Assembly: GCF_028606985.1 (NCBI RefSeq) | Contig: NZ_CP117416.1 | Span: forward strand, 5,147,001-5,211,000 | Length of the DNA stretch: 64,000 bases | Source: Paenibacillus kyungheensis | GTDB taxonomy: Bacteria > Bacillota > Bacilli > Paenibacillales > Paenibacillaceae | Reading direction: 5' to 3' | Shown: one piece after another, positions 34,266 to 48,491 of the stretch | Layout: every line of letters starts with the position of its first letter | Numbering within the stretch: position 1 is the stretch's first letter | Made by a program: the position numbers and the translations under genes | The notes under the pieces: generated by a model | Database searches by the model: none | What the model saw: the letters and a program-made list of their open reading frames with translations, nothing else | Told to the model about the DNA's origin: nothing

Positions 34266-34283
34266 ATCATTTCCTCCTAAGGG

Positions 34284-36149
34284 TTATTTGGAAGACCAGA
34301 CTTCCAAAAATTCATCGTAATTTGTAATATTGAGTAGTTTCTCTGTCATATTGGTCTGCTTGAACACATCGTAAATTTCTTCAAAAAATTTGGTATTGTT
34401 CACTTTTTGATTTTTGGGTGGGATAAAAAGAAAAATGATCTGTGCCATCTTATCGCCCCATAATATTTTTTGCTTATTGATCGCCACGAGTACACGTAAT
34501 TTTTTGTTATCTCCACAATCAAATGGATGGGGCATAGCAACCAGATTTCCAATATTGGTACTCGACATTTTTTCCCGTTCCAGAATACTGGTATACAAAT
34601 GTTGAATGTCTCCTAATTCTGTAAGGGTTTTCAATAAATCGATAGGTTGATCTTCATCCAAGAAAAAGAGATCATTCGGTGATAAATAATATTTCAGCAA
34701 TCCTCGATTTAACTGGATCGAAATATTTTTCATATCTTCACTGGTAATCATTTCACTAACGACAATAATATTTTGAGCATCCAGATGGTGTTGCTCGGCA
34801 ATCTCGCTTGTCGTAATAATCGTTTCAATCCCTTCAGGTAGAAGATGAATTTCATGATTGGCGAGCAGACTATCAATTTTGATATTCGGAAAATATAAAT
34901 TGATCTTGCGTTCTAACAGCTTCCCGACTAACGGATTTTTGCCATAAATAATAGCGATTCGTTTGCGGGTTTCTTGAGAGTTCTCGATAATACCCATAAT
35001 ATGGAGGGTCAAATAACCGATCTCATTTTCAGGGATTTTGATATTTAAGCAAAATTGCAATTCTTTTGCTAACACAACCGCGATATTATAAGCATTGGTA
35101 TATTCTGATTTTATTTGAGCAATAAAAGGATTTTCGACAGGAAAGTAATATTTTAATGGATATAAAGACTTGGTAATATGAGCCAGTAGTCGATCAAATA
35201 GTTCTTCGTTTTTATAACTCACAAATCCATACTGCTCTCCAACATGCTGGATGACTGCTCTGATTTTGGCTTCAATCTCATTGGATTGTTCATGCTCGAT
35301 GCCTTCATTTTTTTTCGGTAAAATCTGTAGCGCAATCAGCAGATAGCCTAAATACTGATATTCGTATTCATCAAATGGAGTCTTTAATTCCTGAGTCAGA
35401 CGGTTCAAAATAGAGCGTGCGATACGCAATTCTTCAAAACTTGTATGATCGAGTCGCATATCTTGTTCTGCGATAGGTTGTCCCAATTCAACCCGCTTGA
35501 GGCTGATCAGTACATTGACACAGATCGAAAATAATTCCTGCGAACTCAGTAGCAATTGATATCGTGCCACTTCTTCCTCAATACAATTGTAGATAAAAGT
35601 AATCGCTGATTCGTTAAACCAATCGCCAAAATAATACTGTAATGCTTCATCTAATGACATGCGTTTGAGACAATCAGCAGTGACCAGCTTTTTGAGCAAA
35701 ATCCGTTTTTCGACTTCGCTTCCTTTCAGCCGTATCCCTTGAAAAATAATCGCTTCGATCTCAATATTTTGCTTTTCCGCTTGAATCGTCTGTAGTAATT
35801 TTTGTACATCTTTACGAATTGTTTGTGTAGAAAAGTAAAGATTTTTGGCTAAGTCTTCATAGGTGATAAAATCTGTCTGAGACAGCAACGCTTTAATAAT
35901 ATGAAAAGCTCGCTCTTCGTAATCATCTTCATTCTGATGGAGATTCGATAAATCTCCGACAAGCTTATATCCTTTGCGAGTGTTACCCGTGATGATCGCT
36001 TTATCTAAATAATTCTCGTTGATTTCTTTGATGTCATTGCGTATCGTTCTCGTCGTTACATCAAATAGATTAGCTAATTCGCTCCCACTCACAAAGTCAT
36101 GCTCCGATTGTTTTAAATGCTCCAATAGCTTAATGTAACGTTTCCGCAT
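34284..36149 (-). CDS. PRD-containing PTS-regulated transcription activator (MtlR/LicR type)
   Basis: 621 residues. N-terminal HTH domains (LLEHLKQSEHDFVSGSELANLFDVTTRTIRNDIKEI and LAKNLYFSTQTIRKDVQKLL), two PTS regulation domains (about 190-400), a GatB-like EIIB segment (about 405-490) and a C-terminal EIIA module with the phosphorylatable His in LVAMPHPFDCGD. The multi-site phosphorylation lets it sense PTS flux and switch on its operon. The start at 36149 has AGGAGG seven bases upstream; the ATG at 36167 is inside the leader. First gene of the aldolase-PTS operon. Confidence 0.9.
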   Translation of the reverse strand: MRKRYIKLLEHLKQSEHDFVSGSELANLFDVTTRTIRNDIKEINENYLDKAIITGNTRKGYKLVGDLSNLHQNEDDYEERAFHIIKALLSQTDFITYEDLAKNLYFSTQTIRKDVQKLLQTIQAEKQNIEIEAIIFQGIRLKGSEVEKRILLKKLVTADCLKRMSLDEALQYYFGDWFNESAITFIYNCIEEEVARYQLLLSSQELFSICVNVLISLKRVELGQPIAEQDMRLDHTSFEELRIARSILNRLTQELKTPFDEYEYQYLGYLLIALQILPKKNEGIEHEQSNEIEAKIRAVIQHVGEQYGFVSYKNEELFDRLLAHITKSLYPLKYYFPVENPFIAQIKSEYTNAYNIAVVLAKELQFCLNIKIPENEIGYLTLHIMGIIENSQETRKRIAIIYGKNPLVGKLLERKINLYFPNIKIDSLLANHEIHLLPEGIETIITTSEIAEQHHLDAQNIIVVSEMITSEDMKNISIQLNRGLLKYYLSPNDLFFLDEDQPIDLLKTLTELGDIQHLYTSILEREKMSSTNIGNLVAMPHPFDCGDNKKLRVLVAINKQKILWGDKMAQIIFLFIPPKNQKVNNTKFFEEIYDVFKQTNMTEKLLNITNYDEFLEVWSSK

Positions 36150-36175
36150 TTGTTTTCCTCCTCGCATTTATACTA

Positions 36176-36191
36176 ATGCAAGCGCTTTATT
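36176..36191. promoter_or_regulatory. cre-like site upstream of the PTS operon
   Basis: ATGCAAGCGCTTTATT matches the cre consensus at 14 of 16 positions (CA replaced by AT near the end), 27 bp upstream of the regulator start. Confidence 0.6.
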
Positions 36192-36301
36192 TACACCAAG
36201 CCTATAGTGTTTCCTAATAGTTAGGAAGTGATTCGTTATTTGTTCTATGATACCTACTTTTTAAATATCTAAGGGACTTCACTATTTAAGAATCCCTGAT
36301 A

Positions 36302-36364
36302 AAAAAATAAATAGCAAACAAGCCTTGAAAAAGTAACGAATAGATATCATCACTTTTCAAGACT
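36302..36364 (-). terminator. Terminator-like hairpin of the VOC gene
   Basis: CTTGAAAAAGT...ACTTTTCAAG stem followed on the minus strand, after about 12 bases, by ATTTTTTT. The U tract is a little distant, so moderate confidence. Confidence 0.5.
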
Positions 36365-36425
36365 CACGTTTATGATTTTAAATTAAAGAAATCCTACATC
36401 CTATTTTAGAAAATGTATTCAATCT

Positions 36426-36887
36426 CTACGATATAGCATTAACATCAAAACTGACTTCTTCTAAGAATTCAATGACTTCTCCATTTGGACTTTGAATAAC
36501 AGCATTATGCACTACCAATTCTGGATGACCTAATACAAGATGCGCCGGTTTGATATAAGGAGAGGCTCCATACGCCAAAGACTGCTGATATATAGCTTCT
36601 ACATCATCTACATAAAAAGCAAAGTGTAACATCGCTCCATAGCGAACCTCATCGCGTGATTGTGCACGCTCTCCTTGCGCAGGAATAACTGCGCCTGTAT
36701 CAAATAACTCGATACAAGTACGCTGATCCGGTGAAATAAGCATACAAGCATGTTCAATATGAAAATCAGGTAAACTCCATTGATGACCTATTCGAAATCC
36801 AAGAACTTCTTGATAAAAAAGAAGCGTTTTTTTATAATCTTCTGCTTGAATCGCTACGTGTGCTAATCCATTAATGCCTATTTTAAT
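36426..36887 (-). CDS. VOC family protein with apparent ATT start
   Basis: 153 residues when read from ATT at 36887: (M)KIGINGLAHVAIQAEDY...FYQEVLGFRIGHQW, with the conserved metal-ligand His in HVAI, and LHFAFYVDDVEAIYQQSLAYG plus NGEVIEFLEE for the second module, a full VOC lyase/dioxygenase-like fold. There is no ATG, GTG or TTG in frame between an upstream TGA and an internal ATG at 36743 that would delete the first beta-alpha module. GAAGGGG lies just before the ATT. So ATT is the probable start, or the gene has lost its start codon. Divergent from the Lrp regulator. Confidence 0.65.
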   Translation of the reverse strand: MKIGINGLAHVAIQAEDYKKTLLFYQEVLGFRIGHQWSLPDFHIEHACMLISPDQRTCIELFDTGAVIPAQGERAQSRDEVRYGAMLHFAFYVDDVEAIYQQSLAYGASPYIKPAHLVLGHPELVVHNAVIQSPNGEVIEFLEEVSFDVNAIS

Positions 36888-37052
36888 CGCCCCTTCATGA
36901 TATGATCATTTTATTATAAGAGAATATAAAGGAGTCATATATAAAGAAACAACGGACTTTAGCAAATAATAATAAAGAAAAAAAGTTGATTTATATGATT
37001 TGCCTTTTATTCAAATAATTCAAAAAATAAATTCTAAAGGAGAAAATATAGC

Positions 37053-37490
37053 ATGCCTTATTCAATAGATAGTACCGATCGCAAGTTGATGCTCAAGCTT
37101 CAACACAATGCTCGTATCACCGTTGTTCAACTGAGCAAAGAACTCCATATGTCTGCTCCTTCGATCAGAGAACGAATACTACGTTTAGAAGAACAAGGAA
37201 TTATTACAGGATATCATGCAGCTTTTGATGATAAACAATTAAATCTTCATTTGACAACTTTTATAATGATCAAAACAGAACGCTGTCAAGAATTTGTAGA
37301 GTTTTGTGAACAAGCTTTGGAAGTTACTGATCTGCATCGAATCAGTGGTGAATATAATTATTTGCTAAGAATTCAGACAACTTCGATGGAAGAACTTGTA
37401 CAATTTCAGGAGAATATCAACCATTTAGGTGTTTCCAAATCGCATGTAAGTATCAAAAGTATATTTGAACATCGCTATCCTAGTTTTTAA
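37053..37490 (+). CDS. Lrp/AsnC family regulator
   Basis: 145 residues: AsnC-type HTH (IDSTDRKLMLKLQHNARITVVQLSKELHMSAPSIRERILRLEEQGIITGYHA) followed by the RAM effector domain (TTFIMIKT...VTDLHRISGEYNYLLRIQTTSMEEL). It binds DNA as an octamer and responds to amino acids or related metabolites. It is divergent from the VOC gene, with AAAGGAG upstream, and may control it. Size and layout are typical. Confidence 0.9.
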   Translation: MPYSIDSTDRKLMLKLQHNARITVVQLSKELHMSAPSIRERILRLEEQGIITGYHAAFDDKQLNLHLTTFIMIKTERCQEFVEFCEQALEVTDLHRISGEYNYLLRIQTTSMEELVQFQENINHLGVSKSHVSIKSIFEHRYPSF

Positions 37491-37681
37491 TACTCTGTTC
37501 TAGCCTTTGTGTAGGAAATAAGTTAACATCAAGGCTATTTTGTTTGACAATTCCTGTATTGATCTTTTGTATAGAGATCAAGTCTGTTGCAACTGCTTCG
37601 ACTCCTGACTAGATCGCATAGGTCATATTTACACAAAGAGCAAACAGTTCTATCTTTATTTATAACGAATAGAAGCAAGAT

Positions 37682-37718
37682 AAAAAAACGTTCCAGCATA
37701 TAGCCAGAACGTTTTTTT
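37682..37718. terminator. Bidirectional rho-independent terminator
   Basis: AAAAAAACGTTC...GAACGTTTTTTT between the convergent galactanase and Lrp genes. Confidence 0.85.
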
Positions 37719-37738
37719 AGTTTATCGTCGTATGCTTT

Positions 37739-41719
<3,981 letters not shown>

Positions 41720-41854
41720 ATAGCTGTGATCACTATAGCATCCTCTTTTCACTAACGACATGGGACGATTGCAACATTTTGTGTTTTTAGACAAGCATTT
41801 TAGTAATCCATATCATTCCTACGATTTTGATTGGTTATTTATGTCATTTTGAGC

Positions 41855-41893
41855 AAAAAAAGAACCTTTTATCTGTAATAGATCAAAGGTTCT
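41855..41893 (-). terminator. Rho-independent terminator of mqo
   Basis: AAAAAAAGAACCTTT...AAAGGTTCT with inner ATCT/AGAT pairing, 58 bases past the mqo stop on the minus strand. Confidence 0.8.
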
Positions 41894-41950
41894 GCTGTAT
41901 TTAATATCCTTTTTATCCTACCTATTCGCATAGTAAGCCTAGCTGTGAAG

Positions 41951-43480
41951 CTATACTTTTTTGAATACTTTAGTATCCATATCTAGCTCGGTTGCTGGAT
42001 AATCGCTTAGACCTAACGTTTCGGAAGTTGACGCATGAATAGTCTGGAACAGGTCTGGATGTTCCGCTAATCTTTTACCATAAGAAGGAATCATATCTCT
42101 TAGCTTCGGCTCCCACTCTGGCATCCGTTGCGGGAAGCACTTCTGGAACAGATCGAGCATTACATGTACTGCTGTCGAAGCACCCGGAGAAGCCCCTAGC
42201 AAAGCAGCAATCGATCCGTCCGCCGCACTAACGACTTCTGTCCCGAATTGAAGTGTGCCTTTGCCATCCTCGGTGTCTTTGATAACCTGTACACGTTGAC
42301 CTGCAACAACGATTTCCCAATCTTCGCTTTTCGCATTAGGAACGAACTCACGTACTTCTTCCATCCGTTTATCGTTTGACAGCATTACTTGTTGAATCAA
42401 ATATTTGGTTAGTGCCATCTCTTTCGCACCTGCGGCTAACATCGTGAACAAGTTGTTCGGTTTGACCGAATTGATCAGATCCATATTTGAACCCGTTTTC
42501 AAAAATTTTGGTGAAAAGCCTGCAAACGGCCCGAACAATAACGCTTTTTTGTTGCCAATATATCGGGTATCCAAATGCGGTACAGACATCGGCGGAGCGC
42601 CCAATTTTGCTTTACCATACACTTTCGCATGATGTTGCTCAATCACTTCAGGATTTTTACACGACATAAATACGCCACTCACCGGAAAGCCACCGATATG
42701 CTTGGACTCGGGAATACCTGTTTTTTGTAGCAACGGTAGACTACCGCCACCACCGCCAATAAAGACAAATTTGGCAATATGATGTTCGGTTGTGCCTGTG
42801 CTAATGTTGTGGACTTTGACTTCCCAGCCACCGTCAGAAGAACGTTTGATATCTTTAATAATATGGTTATAGTGTATTTCTACATTTTTAGTTTTGAGAT
42901 CTTCGAATAATATACGGGTTAATGCTCCAAAGTTCACATCAGTTCCGTAATCGATTTTGGTCGCGGCGATCGGTTCATTCGATGTACGGCCTTCCATCAT
43001 CAAAGGAATCCATTGTTTTAACTTGTTTGGATCTTCTGAATATTGCATTCCTTGAAATAATGGATTTGCCGAAAGCGCTTTAAATCTTTTATTGAGAAAA
43101 GTAACATTACTTTGTCCTAATACAAAACTCATATGTGGAATTGGCTTGATAAAGTCTTGTGGTTGACGGATAATATTGCGCTTCACTAGATGAGACCAGA
43201 ACTGCTTGGACAATTGAAATTGCTCGTTGATATTCACCGCTTTGCTAATATCGATCGACCCATCTGGCTTCTCAGACGTATAGTTCAGTTCACACAGTGC
43301 AGCGTGACCGGTTCCTGCATTATTCCATTCGTTAGAGCTTTCTTCTCCTGCACTGGCTAGCTTCTCAAACACTTTAATTTCCCACTCCGGTGCTAACTCT
43401 TTAAGCAATGACCCCAAAGTCGCACTCATGACTCCGGCACCAATTAAGATAATGTCTGTTTTTTTCGGTATGCTGTTCAT
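41951..43480 (-). CDS. mqo: Malate:quinone oxidoreductase
   Basis: 509 residues. The FAD-binding N-terminus [43 protein letters not shown] (the Mqo signature), [21 protein letters not shown] and the C-terminal [18 protein letters not shown] are all those of membrane-associated malate dehydrogenase (acceptor). It oxidises malate to oxaloacetate and passes electrons to quinone, on the inner face of the membrane. Length matches the 490-510 of the family. AAAGGAAGG upstream. Monocistronic. Confidence 0.95.
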   Translation of the reverse strand: MNSIPKKTDIILIGAGVMSATLGSLLKELAPEWEIKVFEKLASAGEESSNEWNNAGTGHAALCELNYTSEKPDGSIDISKAVNINEQFQLSKQFWSHLVKRNIIRQPQDFIKPIPHMSFVLGQSNVTFLNKRFKALSANPLFQGMQYSEDPNKLKQWIPLMMEGRTSNEPIAATKIDYGTDVNFGALTRILFEDLKTKNVEIHYNHIIKDIKRSSDGGWEVKVHNISTGTTEHHIAKFVFIGGGGGSLPLLQKTGIPESKHIGGFPVSGVFMSCKNPEVIEQHHAKVYGKAKLGAPPMSVPHLDTRYIGNKKALLFGPFAGFSPKFLKTGSNMDLINSVKPNNLFTMLAAGAKEMALTKYLIQQVMLSNDKRMEEVREFVPNAKSEDWEIVVAGQRVQVIKDTEDGKGTLQFGTEVVSAADGSIAALLGASPGASTAVHVMLDLFQKCFPQRMPEWEPKLRDMIPSYGKRLAEHPDLFQTIHASTSETLGLSDYPATELDMDTKVFKKV

Positions 43481-43776
43481 AAAAACCTTCCTTTATCTCT
43501 TTATATTTGCAAAAAAGAGCAGGCGCTTCTATCCAGGTCATTCCAGAAGCAAAGCTCCACTCAGGAATATACGTTATCTGTATTCATTATAACCAAATTA
43601 TCTTCTATTTAAAATATTATCGGCATGTATCTCTTCATTATAAACTATTTTGATCTGGTAAAAAATGAGAAGATTGACTGAAAAAGCCGTACAACTTAAA
43701 GTCTATCGGGTTACTTTGCTTTTGTCTAGCAATACCCTTCTTTTATTATGTTATATTATACATAATATGTAGGTCA
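43481..43776. other. Upstream region of mqo, no gene seen
   Basis: About 300 bases containing the mqo promoter region. I see no ORF, structured RNA or repeat worth reporting. Confidence 0.5.
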
Positions 43777-43819
43777 AAAGGATACCCTAACTCGTCTAAG
43801 TTAGTCATGTATCCTTTAT
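43777..43819 (-). terminator. Hairpin downstream of the GH43 gene
   Basis: AAAAGGATAC...GTATCCTTT outer stem and CTAACT/AGTTAG inner stem; the minus-strand exit is TTTT only, so the terminator is moderate. Confidence 0.6.
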
Positions 43820-43845
43820 AATACAACGCTACCTTCTCTCTATCC

Positions 43846-44847
43846 TTAGACAGTTTGAGCAGGATATTTTAATAGAAATTGATCTCCAGTATCTTCTATT
43901 TCATATAGATAACAACGGGATGCTGGCATGTCAAAAGGTCGGTGTAAGATTAACATCCATTGCTGATCAAACGTCTGGAACAGCATGCCGTGACCGCTAT
44001 CTTCTTTCACTAATGGCTCCAATTGTTCCCACGGACCTGCGAGTGTACCACTGATCGAACGAGCTATCGTCTGTACATAACTATTGCCTTCATAGCTTGA
44101 CCACAACATCATCAAATGTCCGCCAGATGTACGATATAACTGACAACCATCGGTTACATAGACTGTACCATCTGGATGATCTGATATGTTTTGTTCACGA
44201 TCCTGCTGAATCCATGGTGCAGAAGATGCTTGTAACAAAGTGATCGGCTCCCCTACAGCAGTAGACAAATCTTCGGTAAGACGCACTGCTTCAATCGTAC
44301 CATCAATTGTCTGAATCCATTCATGGCAATAGACCATCCACGGTTGATTCTGTTCATCTAGATATAGCGTACCATCTAATGTCATCTGGGTTGGAGAGAC
44401 AACAGGAGCTTCTTGATTAATCAATTCAAAAGGACCTGTCGGTGAATCGCTCACAGCAATCACAGTGCCTCTCCAATGCTTAGCATAGCCTTGAACAGGC
44501 TCACCTTCTAACGGCCGATCCTGATGATGCAATGTCACAAATAAATAATAACGCCCTTGATAAGCATGCACCTCAGGAGCCCATGCTCCATGTTGTGGAT
44601 GCGCCCAACTATCCTCAGGTACTGTAAAGACCACATAAGGCCCTTCCCAATGCTCCAAGTCTTGGCTACTATACGTTAATACTCCATAAGCTTCTACCCC
44701 ATGTAGCGAAGGCACTGCGCCCGTATACAAATAATAGGTACCTGTAGATGCATCTGCCAGCACAAATGGATCATGAGCAGGAATATCGGTAAGCAGGTGA
44801 CCTTGCTTCGGTTGACTTACATCACAAGCACTATTATAGACAGTCAT
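43846..44847 (-). CDS. GH43-type arabinosidase/xylosidase-like enzyme
   Basis: 333 residues without signal peptide: a five-bladed propeller of GH43. IPAHDPFVLAD gives the general-base Asp, TLDGTLYLDEQNQPWMVYCHEW carries the blade with the pKa-modulating Asp and the acid Glu (HEW), and DSGHGMLFQTFDQQWMLILHRP is the conserved closing histidine blade. It should act inside the cell on short arabino- or xylo-oligosaccharides that enter after extracellular digestion. It could be exo-arabinosidase or xylosidase. A cre site is 19 bp upstream; AAGGAG before the ATG. Confidence 0.85.
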   Translation of the reverse strand: MTVYNSACDVSQPKQGHLLTDIPAHDPFVLADASTGTYYLYTGAVPSLHGVEAYGVLTYSSQDLEHWEGPYVVFTVPEDSWAHPQHGAWAPEVHAYQGRYYLFVTLHHQDRPLEGEPVQGYAKHWRGTVIAVSDSPTGPFELINQEAPVVSPTQMTLDGTLYLDEQNQPWMVYCHEWIQTIDGTIEAVRLTEDLSTAVGEPITLLQASSAPWIQQDREQNISDHPDGTVYVTDGCQLYRTSGGHLMMLWSSYEGNSYVQTIARSISGTLAGPWEQLEPLVKEDSGHGMLFQTFDQQWMLILHRPFDMPASRCYLYEIEDTGDQFLLKYPAQTV

Positions 44848-44865
44848 AGCGATCAGCTCCTTTTA

Positions 44866-44881
44866 TTGAACACGCTTTCAA
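44866..44881 (-). promoter_or_regulatory. cre (CcpA) site of the GH43 gene
   Basis: Minus strand TTGAAAGCGTGTTCAA fits WTGNAARCGNWWNCAW at 15 of 16 positions. Confidence 0.8.
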
Positions 44882-45129
44882 ATCAATAGAGAAGGTAACT
44901 TGTATTAATAATGAATTATCTTTATTCAAAATAGTTGGATAGTACGTACTATTCTTTTAAAGTCTATTCAAATCATTTTCAATCTGCAAGTAAAATGATC
45001 TAAATTAGATAGGTTTACTACTTATTTAGTATTATACCGTAATTAAACACTTTTCGGTATACACGATTTGTTAGATCACTTTTTGATATCGAGCAGATGG
45101 ATTCTATAATTCTTCTATCTCTACCTCAA

Positions 45130-45145
45130 TGTTTCACGTGAAATA
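45130..45145. other. parS-like ParB (Spo0J) binding site
   Basis: TGTTTCACGTGAAATA differs from the Bacillus-type parS TGTTNCACGTGAAACA at one position (C to T at base 15). It is intergenic, between two divergent genes, as many parS sites are. If real it places this region in the origin-proximal part of the chromosome. The remaining part of the 44882-45302 interval shows no other feature. Confidence 0.65.
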
Positions 45146-45302
45146 ACAGTATCTTGCTCATAATTCATCTATGCACTTGGAATCATTTATAGCTTACAAG
45201 AGTGTAAGGCAAATGTAATCTAAATCAATGTGTAACACTTTGTTCATTCTTCTATATTAATCTTATCTATTGGATCAACATGTATTGGTAGGAGGAATGA
45301 AT

Positions 45303-46808
45303 ATGAGACTTTTCGAAATACTATTGTTGTTTTTGAATATTTGTTTATTATCCAGTCTGTTTGTAACTAATCCTCGTCTACGTAAATTAGCTTTGCTTCT
45401 CACCAGTGGAATCAGCTTTATTTTGGTCATCATCCATCTGCTTTTGGAAGGATACCGGATACAGTTACTCTTTTTATATGGATTGACGATACTGATGCTT
45501 ATACGGTCTGTTATTGATGCTCGCAGAACACCGAAAGCTACACCATATACATCGAAAACAGGCAAAGTGCTAGGGCGGCTTGTTAGTATGATTGGACTGA
45601 TTGCGACAGCGTGCTTGCTGTACATCTTTCCTGTATTCGATCTTCCTGCTCCTACCGGTTCATTGCCTGTCAGCACTACCACTTTTCATTTCACTAATGA
45701 TCAACAGCAAGACATATTTGGTACCTCTAGTAAAGGCAACAGAGAATTGATGGTTCAGGTATGGTACCCCTCAGAAGCTAACACAGATAAATACGTTCCT
45801 TTTATACCGGACGCTTCTATTCTTCCATATATGGCGAAGAATTATAGTCTTCCCGAGTTTACTTTTCAACACTTACAATACGTATCCAGTCATTCTTATT
45901 CAGAAGGTGCTCTCTCTTCCACACAGACCTCATATCCGCTTATTATTGCCAATCCGGGTAACGCTTCTTCCCGATTTCTTCATACTTCACAAGCTGAGAA
46001 TCTCGCAAGTCATGGCTATATTGTCGCTGTTATCGATCATACGTATAATACGTTTGCTACAAAGTTCCCCGATGAGCGAATCACCACCAGTACAACAGAC
46101 CACTTATTCTCTCCTGACCATGATTATCCAACAGAAAAAGCGAATCGTGACAAGTTAGGAAAAGTATTAACCGATGATGTCACCTTTGTATTGGATCAAT
46201 TTCAACTTCTTCAATCCGGCTCTATTCCAAGTCTATTCAAAGGCAAACTAGATCTTGCTCATATCGGAGTATTCGGTCATTCGATCGGCGGAGCGACGGC
46301 TTATGATGCTTCTTATGATCCACGAATTACAGCAGGCATAGACCTTGATGGCGGTCTTTATCGCCTCCAACATAGAGTAGCATTACGCAAACCATTTTTG
46401 TTTATAAACTCGCAGAGCAATTTTGAGCAATTCAAAATGGTGATCGATCATCACATCTATACCGATGAAGAGATTCAACGTACAGGCAATAGCAAAGAAT
46501 GGGTTATGCAAGAACGAAAAAACAAAAAGCTAGAACGGCAACGAATCCATGAAACGATGGCTTTTGGTGGACAAGTGTTATATATCCAAAATACAGAGCA
46601 TTTAAATTTTACAGATGTGCAGTTCATTTCACCACTATTCCAAATGATAGGCATTACAGGCAAAATAGCTCCTGAACGAGCTTCTTCTATTATAGATGCG
46701 TATATGCTTGATTTCTTTGATATGCATTTAAAAAACAAAGGTGGAACGTTAATCAAAGGATCAGATCATACCTTTCCAGAGGTGAAATTTGTTACTTCAC
46801 TATTTTAA
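45303..46808 (+). CDS. Membrane-anchored PAF-acetylhydrolase-like alpha/beta hydrolase
   Basis: About 501 residues. The N-terminal 110 residues hold four hydrophobic helices; the extracellular or C-terminal domain is an alpha/beta hydrolase of the platelet-activating-factor acetylhydrolase type II group: LMVQVWYPSEAN, YPLIIANPGNASSRFLHTSQAENLASHGYIV, then IGVFGHSIGGATAYDA with the nucleophile Ser, IDLDGGLYR with the Asp, and IQNTEHLNFTD with the His. It hydrolyses short acyl esters; the natural substrate is unknown. The ATG at 45303 has AGGAGG upstream, preferred over the ATG at 45297. Confidence 0.8.
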   Translation: MRLFEILLLFLNICLLSSLFVTNPRLRKLALLLTSGISFILVIIHLLLEGYRIQLLFLYGLTILMLIRSVIDARRTPKATPYTSKTGKVLGRLVSMIGLIATACLLYIFPVFDLPAPTGSLPVSTTTFHFTNDQQQDIFGTSSKGNRELMVQVWYPSEANTDKYVPFIPDASILPYMAKNYSLPEFTFQHLQYVSSHSYSEGALSSTQTSYPLIIANPGNASSRFLHTSQAENLASHGYIVAVIDHTYNTFATKFPDERITTSTTDHLFSPDHDYPTEKANRDKLGKVLTDDVTFVLDQFQLLQSGSIPSLFKGKLDLAHIGVFGHSIGGATAYDASYDPRITAGIDLDGGLYRLQHRVALRKPFLFINSQSNFEQFKMVIDHHIYTDEEIQRTGNSKEWVMQERKNKKLERQRIHETMAFGGQVLYIQNTEHLNFTDVQFISPLFQMIGITGKIAPERASSIIDAYMLDFFDMHLKNKGGTLIKGSDHTFPEVKFVTSLF

Positions 46809-46835
46809 ATGCTAGGTTAAACATCTTTTTAATCT

Positions 46836-46881
46836 AAAAAGCACATGTAAAGCCAGCAATACCCTCCGGCTTTACATGTGC
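46836..46881 (-). terminator. Rho-independent terminator of the ara operon
   Basis: GCACATGTAAAGCC / GGCTTTACATGTGC: perfect 14-bp stem, then TTTTTAG on the minus strand. Confidence 0.9.
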
Positions 46882-46915
46882 AATCATCTATCACATCTAT
46901 ACTTGATTCAATTGA

Positions 46916-48337
46916 TTATTTAATAATGACATAATCCAAGTTTACTAATTTTGCATACGTTACGATTTGGTCTGTTGTAAGGTTCAACGATACAACTGTA
47001 TGGTGACCGCCACCATTTTCGATCCAAGCGCGCACGCCATCTTGGAAGTTAGGTTTTACTTGCCATAGTACACGTGCTACCGGTAAGTTCGGTGCAGGAA
47101 CTGTTGGTTCGAATGCAGACACTTCGTTGATTAGCAATTTGTAATGAGTACCAAAGTCAGCCATCGATACCACTACACCTTCGCCTGCTTTACCGTCAAA
47201 TACAAGACGTGCAGGATCTTCGCGATCGCCAATTCCTAATGGAGATACAACCACTTTTGGTTTGCTACTTGCTAGAGTCGGATCGACTTCCAACATATGA
47301 GATTGCAAGATCGCTTCTTGACCTGCTGCCATTTCATACGTGTAATCTTCCATAAAGCCTGTATTTTCGTTATGGCTCATCACTTTCATTAGACGATCCA
47401 ATGCTGCTGTTTTCCAATCGCCTTCACCTGCAAAACCATAACCTTGCGCCATTAGACGTTGCACAGCAAGACCTGGAAGTTGCTTCATACCATGCAAATC
47501 TTCAAAGTTAGTTGTAAATGCAGTGTATCCACCGTTATCTAAGAAACGCTTGATTGCGATCTCGTAACTTACTTGTACACGTACACTCGCTTCCCAAGCT
47601 TCTTGACTATACGTACCATATTCGAAGTCATATAACTCTTTGTATTCTGCAAGTAGTGCATCGATTTCTTGTTCAGTCACAGCATTCACATATTCTACAA
47701 GATCGCCAATACCATAGTAATCGACTGTCCAGCCAAATTGAATTTGTGCTTCGACTTTATCGCCTTCGGTTACACCCACATTACGCATATTGTCGCCAAA
47801 GCGAGCAACTTTGATATTGAAGCTTTCGTTGTAAGCAAATGCTACATCCATCCAATCAGCGATCTGCTGTTGTACTTCTGGGCGTTCCCAGTAGCCGACA
47901 ACGATTTTGTTTTGTTTACCCAGACGAGCATTGATAAATCCATATTCACGGTCACCGTGTGCCGCTTGGTTCAAGTTCATAAAGTCCATATCAATTGTAG
48001 ACCAAGGAATACTTTCATTATATTGTGTTGCTAGATGAAGCAACGGTTTTTGTAGCAATTTCGTACCGCGAATCCACATTTTTGCAGGAGAGAATGTGTG
48101 CATCCATGTGATCACACCTGCTACTTCGTCACGATAGTTAACTTCTTTCATAATGCTTGTGATTTTGTCTGCGGTTACAGCCAAATCTTGCAATACCAAT
48201 GGATACGGCAATACTCCGCTTGCATTTAAAGAATCTGCGATTTTTTGAGCATTCGCTTTTACCTGTCCCAATGCTTCTTCTCCGTACAAATGCTGTGAAC
48301 CGACTACGAACCAAAATTGTTTAGTTGCTGCTGACAT
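46916..48337 (-). CDS. araA: L-arabinose isomerase
   Basis: 473 residues. [19 protein letters not shown] and [12 protein letters not shown] are diagnostic; metal/catalytic residues are visible in [31 protein letters not shown], the SHMLEV histidine and GGGHHTV. It converts L-arabinose to L-ribulose in the cytosol, the first step of arabinose catabolism. It is the third gene of araB-araD-araA, 154 bp after araD, with AGAGGAT upstream. The larger gap may allow separate control of araA. Confidence 0.97.
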   Translation of the reverse strand: MSAATKQFWFVVGSQHLYGEEALGQVKANAQKIADSLNASGVLPYPLVLQDLAVTADKITSIMKEVNYRDEVAGVITWMHTFSPAKMWIRGTKLLQKPLLHLATQYNESIPWSTIDMDFMNLNQAAHGDREYGFINARLGKQNKIVVGYWERPEVQQQIADWMDVAFAYNESFNIKVARFGDNMRNVGVTEGDKVEAQIQFGWTVDYYGIGDLVEYVNAVTEQEIDALLAEYKELYDFEYGTYSQEAWEASVRVQVSYEIAIKRFLDNGGYTAFTTNFEDLHGMKQLPGLAVQRLMAQGYGFAGEGDWKTAALDRLMKVMSHNENTGFMEDYTYEMAAGQEAILQSHMLEVDPTLASSKPKVVVSPLGIGDREDPARLVFDGKAGEGVVVSMADFGTHYKLLINEVSAFEPTVPAPNLPVARVLWQVKPNFQDGVRAWIENGGGHHTVVSLNLTTDQIVTYAKLVNLDYVIIK

Positions 48338-48491
48338 ATCATTTCATCCTCTTTTCATCATTATATTAGTGAGCGTTATTTACAAGTGAGTTAATTGAAA
48401 AAATTTAGTGGATAAAGAGACCTGTATATATAGTTACTTTAATAAATCATCATAATCTTGTACTCTCTACATTCAAAAAGATTCCAGTGGA

